Shown here in pieces: positions 56,712 to 64,000 of a stretch of 64,000 bases of DNA (position 1 is its first letter; every line of letters starts with the position of its first letter). The DNA is from Patiria miniata. Its lineage: Eukaryota > Echinodermata > Asteroidea > Valvatida > Asterinidae. The stretch is from contig NW_024037067.1 in NCBI RefSeq assembly GCF_015706575.1, positions 5,580,884 through 5,644,883 on the forward strand, written 5' to 3'. The notes under the pieces were generated by a model that was given only the letters and a program-made list of their open reading frames with translations, was not told the origin of the DNA and did not search any database. Position numbers and translations under genes: made by a program.

Positions 56712-57014
56712 TTAGGCCAAAAAAATACTTCAGTCTCTGGTAATGTGCGTCAACAGCGCCCTCTATTGCCGCACCTCAAATTTTTGTACCAAGGAGCACC
56801 AAGGAATGGGGAAATTGCACCAAGGCAAATGATAAAGGGCACCAAGGCAAATTATGGAGGACACCAATGTATAATGATGACACAAAAAGCAAAATAGTAC
56901 CCACCTTGTCTGTACAATTCAAGCTTGAAAAAAAATACCAAAAAAAACCGCGTCGCCACATCAATTCCGGAACTTCGGTCTGACCAGAGACCGATTTTTT
57001 ATTTTTTTGGCCTT
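56712..57014. mobile_element. MITE of the GGCCAAAAAA terminus group (diverged family G)
   Basis: TTAGGCCAAAAAAATACTTC with AGTCTCTGGTAATG, and the inverse end AGAGACCGATTTTTTATTTT with TTTGGCCTTA. Inner CCGCGTCGCCACATC recalls family G. Confidence 0.65.
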
Positions 57015-59433
57015 ATACATGGACATTTACAAGAAATCATTGTTTTTTCTTCATTGCATTAATAAGTCAAATTAATGAGAAAATTATGGTATTTGGACTG
57101 AGTTTATTTAGTTACATGTACATGCACAACAACGAATACGATTGCTTTTTTCAATGGCAAATGAAAAAAAAAAAAATCATTGCATTTGTGAAATATATGA
57201 AGATTTTTATGGTACGAGTGCATATTTAAAATCAGTTTATTTGATCAGATGCACAAGAGGGAATGTCATTTTTTTACATTGATACACGCAGACCAAAACA
57301 AATGTATACTTTGGCAATCAACCACCAATTATTTGAATTTCCTGTTACAACCTCATACCAGACTAAATCTCAACCACGAAAGTAATTATCAAAGGCATCT
57401 CTGATTAGCCTGCCCCTTTAAGCCCCGTCATATTACCATAATTGCAGGTACCGCTATATGTCCCGCAGCAATTGAGACTGTTTGGTCAGACTCCTTAAAA
57501 CCCATTGTGTGCATTGTTGAATTGAATCTGATTAAAGGGACAGTAATAAAAAGGTCTTGGTGGTTAGAGAGGCCGCGTTACGTAACGCTTGCCCTAATTA
57601 GGATTATGAGGGACGGACATGAGGTAGGGACATGGGCTGTGCTAGGGATTGAGACACGAGAGTGCGAGAATTGATTCTGTGATTGAATTTCTTTGTCTGG
57701 AGAGATTTGAGGGGGGGGGGGGGTTCGGTATTTGATTGATTTTTGAGAGTCTGAAACAGTGGCCTTTTATTTAAGGATGACTTGGCAATGCATCCTTACA
57801 CAATAAGCCATGTTAAATAATATTATTACGGTCAATATGCGGGTATGCCGATACATACATGCACCGGTACATATTGAATGCCATCAATTCTATTCAAAGT
57901 AGTGTACATGTACAGTTATGTGCATATTTCCCATTGACTTGTTTTATTTTCACAGTCCGTTAAGTTTTATTGTTGTTATTTTTGTATAGCAAAAATGTGT
58001 TTGTTTAAACATTGTCATTAAGGACAATTTTGCAAAATTTGTCATTTTCAGATCTACATTTAAAATTGGAGGTTTGATAAAAAAATTTAGAGAAAAACAG
58101 TAAACGGTAAATGTTCAGCTAAAGCTTACATCTGAACATGTTGAAGCTAGTCTCTACGCATGTTTGCCAGTGACCACCCTGTTCTTGTGCATTTTATGGT
58201 TAGACCGTGGTAAGACCAAGGTAAAAAAAAAAATAGTTTCCCGTCCAGGCTTTTCGAAAAAAGGAAGGAGGCAGCCCTTTTTTACCCCTCTCAAATGGCA
58301 GATTAGCCAAGATGGCGGAAGTATTCTTCCATTTTGTTGACTGTTTGGCTGATAGTTTTGTGTCCAAAAAGGAGCCACCACCCTTTCTACCAGATTTTGA
58401 ACCTGCAAACGTAGTTTCGTTCTTTTTCTGGAAACAGATAAAAAAACAGAAGCTATTGCAGAACTATGATAAAAAAAAAGAGGTGGCGGGTGGAAAAAAG
58501 GAAGCGTGTTGGCACGAGAGACTGGTGTATTTTTGTACTTGGCCTAATACTCTTTTCAAATACTGTTGAATCGGAGCTTTATCCAAGAATGTACGCGGAC
58601 GTAACGTAAGGAGCCGGATTGGCAGAGCAACTATACTGTAAGTACCCAATCTGTCTCCTCGCGTGCTACCTAAGCCTTTCCTAGCTAAGCTGTGTAAGCC
58701 CTTCCTAGCTAAGCCCCTCCTAGCCGGGGAAAACCGCCTGGAGGGAAAATTGAAAATCCCCCTTGCTGAAGCCCAGGCACTTGCGCAGGGCTATCTTGGC
58801 TAATAGCTTGGGGATGTTTCCATTGGAGATGTGATTACAACTGGCATGTGATTGGGAGAGGGAGCCTGCAGCTTCCACATGTACATTTAAGGAACTTCTC
58901 CACTATATACAAAATCTCCATGGCGGACCTGGATCGAACCATAGAGCAAGGACCCATGGTCCCAGCGATTTTTGCAAACCCTTTCACACTAGAAACGTTC
59001 GTTACAGTTGGCCTAATGGGGGCATGATGTCACACAGACTCCTCCAAATGCAAGCTGTTTACATTTCGAAGGCAATTAGGTCTTCGTCAGTCATGTACTG
59101 AAAACAACTTTCCTTATTTTTTAGTCTGTGTGGCAAAAATGCAATGCATGTTCATGGCTTAATGGTAAATTTAAAATACACAAGGTACATGTACGTGTAC
59201 TCTTGCCAAGCCAAAAGTGGCACATTTGTGAAATGTACATTTACATACTGTACATTTAAATGTATTTCAAGTATTACAAAAGAATTCAACCCAAACACAG
59301 AGTAACACAAAATTATTATTTAAACCCAGACACAAAGTAATACAAAAGTATTGTAACGCAAACACTCAGTTATAAAAAAGCATTAACACAAAGTAATACA
59401 AATGTATTGACATCTCATTTCAATTTTCACTTG

Positions 59434-59967
59434 TTAAAGGGAATATATATACAACATTTGCAAACATGGAAAAATAAAACTACCAAGTTTTTACGAAATA
59501 GCTTACTAGGATGTTGGTAAATGACAGTCCCAAGCATCTTGTAAAATTATGGCACCTGGTGTGAAGTCATTTTCAAGAAAATGGTATTTTTGTAAACATT
59601 TCCAACGGTGGTCGGCCGACCAGCGTTGGAAAAACCTAACGATTTTTCAACTACTGCTCCAAATTTACCATTTTTCAGTCCAAATTTTGTTTGCTATTGG
59701 TTACATGTTCATGAACGGGTGCAGGCCAGCTAGACTGGTTCCCTTGCCTTAAAATTTTCCATCATCTATACATTGATCCATGTTATCTTTTGTGGAGTCA
59801 GGGAACCAGACTACTTGAACATTTTTGTTTTTCTTGGTTTTTCCAACCTTTTCGAACACAAAACTTCAAAAATGTCAGTGTAACAATATTTGATCTATTA
59901 TACTAACCTCTCAAATTGTTCATTTCTGAAAATTACAGCAAAAGCCAATGATGTACATTCCCTTTAA
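59434..59967. mobile_element. TTAA-type MITE family A, copy 4
   Basis: TTAAAGGGAATATATATACA at the left, GATGTACATTCCCTTTAA at the right; closely similar to copy 1 at 33943. Confidence 0.8.
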
Positions 59968-59999
59968 TGTTAGTCTTTCAGTGAGAAACAAATGGGCAA

Positions 60000-60380
60000 C
60001 TCAGAATTCACATTGGACAATCCCATCAGAGTTACTGTTGAAGTTCCCTGTGCTCTTCAACAAATTTTCAACTTTTTTTATTCCAACCAAAACTCTCCTT
60101 TTTGTTTCTTTTTTGGATGTCTGCAACCCTGAAAAAAAAAAGGATTTTGCTGTGATCACAAACAGATATGCTTTTAGCGAGCAGACTACATGTAGCTCCC
60201 AGTCCATACATAATCAATACTGATTGTGAGACAGGAACCAGCCTACCCTGCAAGAACAGAATTATTGTCTGGCAACTAATAATTCAAAACTGTACAGTAA
60301 TAATTCAAAACCAAAAATGGACCATATTTTCTTCGGTTGATGTCTCATTAGAAAGTGAACATCTTTTATATTGCTAGCAA
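60000..60380 (+). repeat. Dispersed repeat family F, copy 2
   Basis: GAACCAGCCTACCCTGCAAG and AACAGAATTATTGTCTGGCA are the inverse of the text near 686-735. A weaker relative lies at about 62785-62960 (TCGGCAACCCTCTGAAAAAT, GAACTATTGTCTCGCAATTC). Confidence 0.55.
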
Positions 60381-60461
60381 AATAGCAAATTCAGTCCTTC
60401 ACAAATTCAGTCCTTGAAGTTGAAATCCATCACAGGCGTGTGGATAAAGGCACACCTGGAT

Positions 60462-60548
60462 ATTTCTAGGCGTGTGATTTTTCCAGGCGTGTGATTTTTC
60501 TAGGCGTGTGATTTTTCTAGGCGAGTGATTTCTCTAGGCATGTGATTC
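60462..60548. repeat. 19-bp tandem repeat, TTTTTCTAGGCGTGTGA type
   Basis: Five units with small changes (TCCAGGCGTGTGATT, TCTAGGCGAGTGATT, TCTAGGCATGTGATT). Confidence 0.85.
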
Positions 60549-61310
60549 TGTGGTCCAAACTGGGACTGAACAAGCTGGTATTTGTTTTATAATATTCATC
60601 TTGGATTACAGTAAAGCCATTTCCAGAGCTCACAGAAGCATAATTATGCTGTAAATCATTATGCCGAGGTGTGCGATACAGAGGGATTCATATGGAGATA
60701 ATTTGCACTTCTCTGGAAGCTTTCAGGCGTGCGATGGTGTGGGGGTGCAATCGCACGGGTATTAGAAAAGGAATTTTTTTTCAAGATGAAACTCCAAAAT
60801 AGCATGGGGAACTTTCAAAACAAAATGTGTGCAAAAGACACGTGTACCATGGTAGGTAGGTGATGAACAGGACTCATTGGAAAATTTGAATTCACACACT
60901 GAGAACAGTATGCAAGCACGTCACACGCAGTCAATCTGCCCAAGAACCCATCAGGACTCAGAGATGAAGGTGATGACAAGCCATGTGTGTTAAAGAGTAG
61001 GAGGTGTTGAATGGATGGCATGCAAAGGTGTGATGTGGACAAATCAGTGTACGCCCGTTAGCCAGTCAGCATATCCACCTACAGTATGCTGTACAGAAAG
61101 TGATTGTGTATTGTTTGGGTGGAGTGTGGGTGTGTTGTGTTTGATGACGTCTGTCACCCAGAAAGTTCCTTTTCACTGGAACATTATGCAACAATTGCTG
61201 TTCTGTTGAAAGTACAAATGTAGTTTGTACAGTAGTTTGTAGTTTGTACATTACACAAGCTGTAATTATAGCAATGAATGAAACACACCTGTACAAATTA
61301 CAATGTGGGT

Positions 61311-61731
61311 GAGGGCGTTCTGGCAAAATGAGACAGAACTGGGCAGAGGTCGGAATGAGGGTTTGCCAGAATTAGGAAAAGGAAATTCTCCTAACCATAT
61401 TTGCTGCACTTCAATTCGACATCCCATTGACAAGTTATGGCTGTTTAAAGTTCACATTTGTTTTATCAACATGTCAAAGAAGAAAAGTGCCTTTAAAGTT
61501 TTGACTGTATTTAGGCGTGAAAGTGAAAGATTCCAATTGCCTTCAAAACACTTTAATTCCACGATATTCATACTTACATTGTACATGTAACATGTGTTGT
61601 ATACATATCAAAGATTACAATTAATAAATCTGAAAATCGAAGATGAAAAAATCACGGCCACATTCAGTTTTTGTGCATTTTTCTCCACTACGGCCAGTGC
61701 CCAGTTGCGTCTCATTTTGCCAGAACGCCTC
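61311..61731. mobile_element. MITE with 35-bp termini GAGGGCGTTCTGGCAAAATG
   Basis: Left GAGGGCGTTCTGGCAAAATG continuing AGACAGAACTGGGCA; right, inversely, GAGGCGTTCTGGCAAAATGA continuing GACGCAACTGGGCA. 421 bp; the 95-codon frame inside is not recognised. Confidence 0.8.
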
Positions 61732-62452
61732 ATATATTAGATATTAGATTTGTGTTAAGAAACATAAACTAATACATTCAAGAACTCTTAAAGGGTGATT
61801 TGTATGCGCGGTGGTCAGGGGTAACACTGTTTGTGGATGTCAGTCTCTGTACATGCATTCCCATAGCAAATGCATCCTCAAAGTCTAGCATACTAGACCT
61901 TGCTGACGTAGGCCTAGCATACAAAAACGCCCCAGAGATATGTCACCCGTCACATATCAGTAGCATGACAATCGCAAATTCATGCCCATGACTGCAGTTG
62001 AATAGGTACCTCATGCTGGGCATGCCATGCCCTTGATTTGTAACAACACTCGTCTCCAGAGAGAACGAAGCTATTCAATGATACTATAGCCTGATTGACA
62101 TTCATATGTCATTGCTGCTCATTCAATTTACGCTGTTCAACGGGCAGGGTTTGCGTTAATATTTTTATTCAATTGTACTGTGTACACAAACATACATGTA
62201 TGTACACGAAGCCAAGGATTGTTCCGTGTACATATCATGATATTGATTTGGGGTTGGGTAAACTGGAAACTGCTCTGTTGTTGGTTACAATATGTACACA
62301 AGTTCATAAGTGTATGCTCATAAGTTGCATCTACAGTATGTTGATCTTTGCTTGAAAGATGTATGTATACCTGCATGCTTTTAAAAAAAAAAACTTTTTT
62401 CCTCACAATGTTCAATTTGTACAGTATGCATGTTTTGTTTTAACGAAAAAGT

Positions 62453-62735
62453 AAAGTCTGTCCCGAGCCAACGTGGCTCATCAGGCCGGCGTTTATCTCC
62501 GGTTTCAGTAGCATGAAACGACTGAGAATATTTCTACTCCCCCTGGATGGGATGCCAGTCCATCGCAGGTTACTCCCCAGCTAATGCCGGTACCCATTTA
62601 TACTCCTGGGTGGAGAGGGGCAAGTGGGGGTAAAGTGCCTTGCCCAAGGACACAATATATGACCAGCGGCTGGATTCGAACCCCGGACCCTCTGATCATG
62701 AGTCACGAACCCTAACCACTAGGCCACAACAAAAA
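62453..62735 (-). mobile_element. tRNA-derived SINE family 1, third copy
   Basis: Inverse of 44651-44935: CCCCCTGGATGGGATGCCAG, GGATTCGAACCCCGGACCC, ending AACCACTAGGCCACAAC. Full length. Confidence 0.85.
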
Positions 62736-64000
62736 TATGATTTAACAACAAAAATTAACAACAAAAATATGATTTTGGATACTGTCGGCAACCCTCTGAA
62801 AAATGACTTTCATATTGTGGACAAATGAACCCGCCCTGCAAAAGCTGAACTATTGTCTCGCAATTCAGTAACTAAACATCGGTGGATTTTTACCTTCAAC
62901 GTCTCATTGAAAAGTGAATAGGACTAGAACTTTAATATTAATATCTGAAAATATCAATTGAAAAATACAGATCAACTTTTCGAGGTGAAACTTAAACATC
63001 GCACAGGGAATGCATCTTTAAATGAATACTGTTCAATGTACAGTTTACCAGTTGGCAAGAAACGTCCATTATATAGTACACACGTGTAGCACGTTAGGCT
63101 CAATGTCCAAAGATGTCATTCATGAAATATTCCCGTATACATTCCACGAATAATCTTATTACCCGGTACATAGCATTTTAAGTCAAAGAAAATGTTTGTA
63201 CACATGTTACTGTTGCTCTCTGGAATTTAAAGTCTTGTTTAAAAACGTAACGCACTTCCCCTCCCCCCCCCCCCCCCCAAAAAATAAGTGACATATGATC
63301 GGAAATAGAAATGAAATCACTGTAAAAAAAAAGTGGAAACTGAGTTTGGAAAGTTAAAAAAAAAAAACTTTTTGAGTGAAGACTTGAAGGAAAATAATAT
63401 TTCCACAACCGTTCAAGTTGGCCCTGTATTTTCTGGCCAGTGATACCGGTACAAACCGACCGTTTAACAGCGGGCCCAACACACACGGAAAGATGTTGAA
63501 AGAAATGAAGGGCTACAATATATAAACACTGAATTCCTACCAATGCTGAGACACTTGAAAGCTGTTTAGATATCACATGCAGACCTTGTTTTGGGGATAG
63601 ACATTTTTTCCAATTATCCAGGGAAGGCTGAATCAATGTCATTTTCTTTAATAAATGGTTTTCACTATCCTCATGACCCAAGAAAAAAGCATCCATGTTT
63701 GGTTCAATTTCATTCAGAGAGAGTTTTTTTCTGAGTGTCGTTATTATGTACCAAGAATTTATCATTAGTGAAAGTAAGGGAATATGCTAAGCTCTTGGGC
63801 CAATATTAAAGAGATGCAGTGGTGCAGCGACTGGAGGGGGGGGGGGGGGTGTTTAAAAAAAAACATGACCAAAAAAAGAAAAAATGGGGGGGGGGAGGGG
63901 AGTAGCGTAGCAGAGCATCTGATCAGTGCACTAAATGCACTCTCTGCACATGCCCTGTTTGTGCGTGACAGGCTCTATGCGGATGTGGCTTCAACCATCA

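Larger units (their letters stand above)
43006..64000 (+). other. Caskin intron 2 (continues beyond window)
   Basis: After the exon 2 donor no ankyrin-repeat exon was found on the + strand. Parts without a named element (for example 46350-47390, 50870-52060, 52430-55570, 57020-59430, 63000-64000) are AT-rich with homopolymer runs. The 195-codon minus frame at 63178-63765 is not recognised and crosses a G/C run. Intron assignment assumes the Caskin transcript continues. Confidence 0.5.

Noticed and set aside
63178-63765. 195-codon minus strand frame
   Set aside because: Crosses a G/C homopolymer, and contains Phe/Lys runs from poly-A/T; no family recognised.
1-64000. Search for retroelement or virus-like coding regions
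   Set aside because: No reverse transcriptase, integrase, capsid or long terminal repeat pattern was recognised; the mobile fraction seen is MITEs, SINEs and fold-back elements.

Overview
This is a gene-sparse, repeat-rich stretch of animal nuclear DNA. Protein genes are split into small exons with ordinary GT-AG introns. Between them lie dozens of short inverted-repeat DNA transposons (MITEs), tRNA-derived SINEs and minisatellites. The encoded proteins (a formin, a class A GPCR, HAP40/F8A, CYBC1/EROS and a Caskin) are animal proteins. Together with abundant ACATGTAC and TAGGCCTA words, they suggest a marine invertebrate deuterostome, perhaps an echinoderm such as a sea star. The phylum is an inference; no species was identified.

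Layout. (1) 1-1.9 kb: the last two coding exons of a formin on the + strand. (2) 2-9.3 kb: no host exon recognised; mostly transposons, including two mirror-placed GGGATCCCGA arrays, a fold-back element with minisatellite arms and an 8-bp target duplication (4594-5550), and a TTAA-type MITE split by a pogo-like element. (3) 9.57-11.75 kb, minus strand: a GPCR with an uninterrupted coding region whose tail is 19 tandem copies of a 19-residue repeat. (4) 14.46-21.27 kb, minus strand: a complete 12-exon HAP40 (F8A) gene of 319 residues, with two tRNA-like sequences in its last intron. (5) 21.44-25.33 kb, + strand: a complete 5-exon CYBC1 (EROS) gene of 199 residues, head-to-head with HAP40, the start codons 171 bp apart. 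(6) 27.66 kb to the right edge, + strand: the first two coding exons of a Caskin, separated by a 15.2-kb intron and followed by at least 21 kb without a recognisable exon.

The genes do not form a pathway. HAP40 is the huntingtin partner and endosome effector. CYBC1 is the chaperone of the phagocyte NADPH oxidase. Caskin is a CASK-binding scaffold and the formin is an actin assembly factor. The only arrangement with a likely functional meaning is the shared HAP40/CYBC1 promoter. No retroelement with coding capacity, virus-like element or CRISPR array was recognised.

The exon models were joined by hand from splice motifs, reading phase and recalled family sequences. They are internally consistent (phases match at every junction) but were not tested against transcripts.
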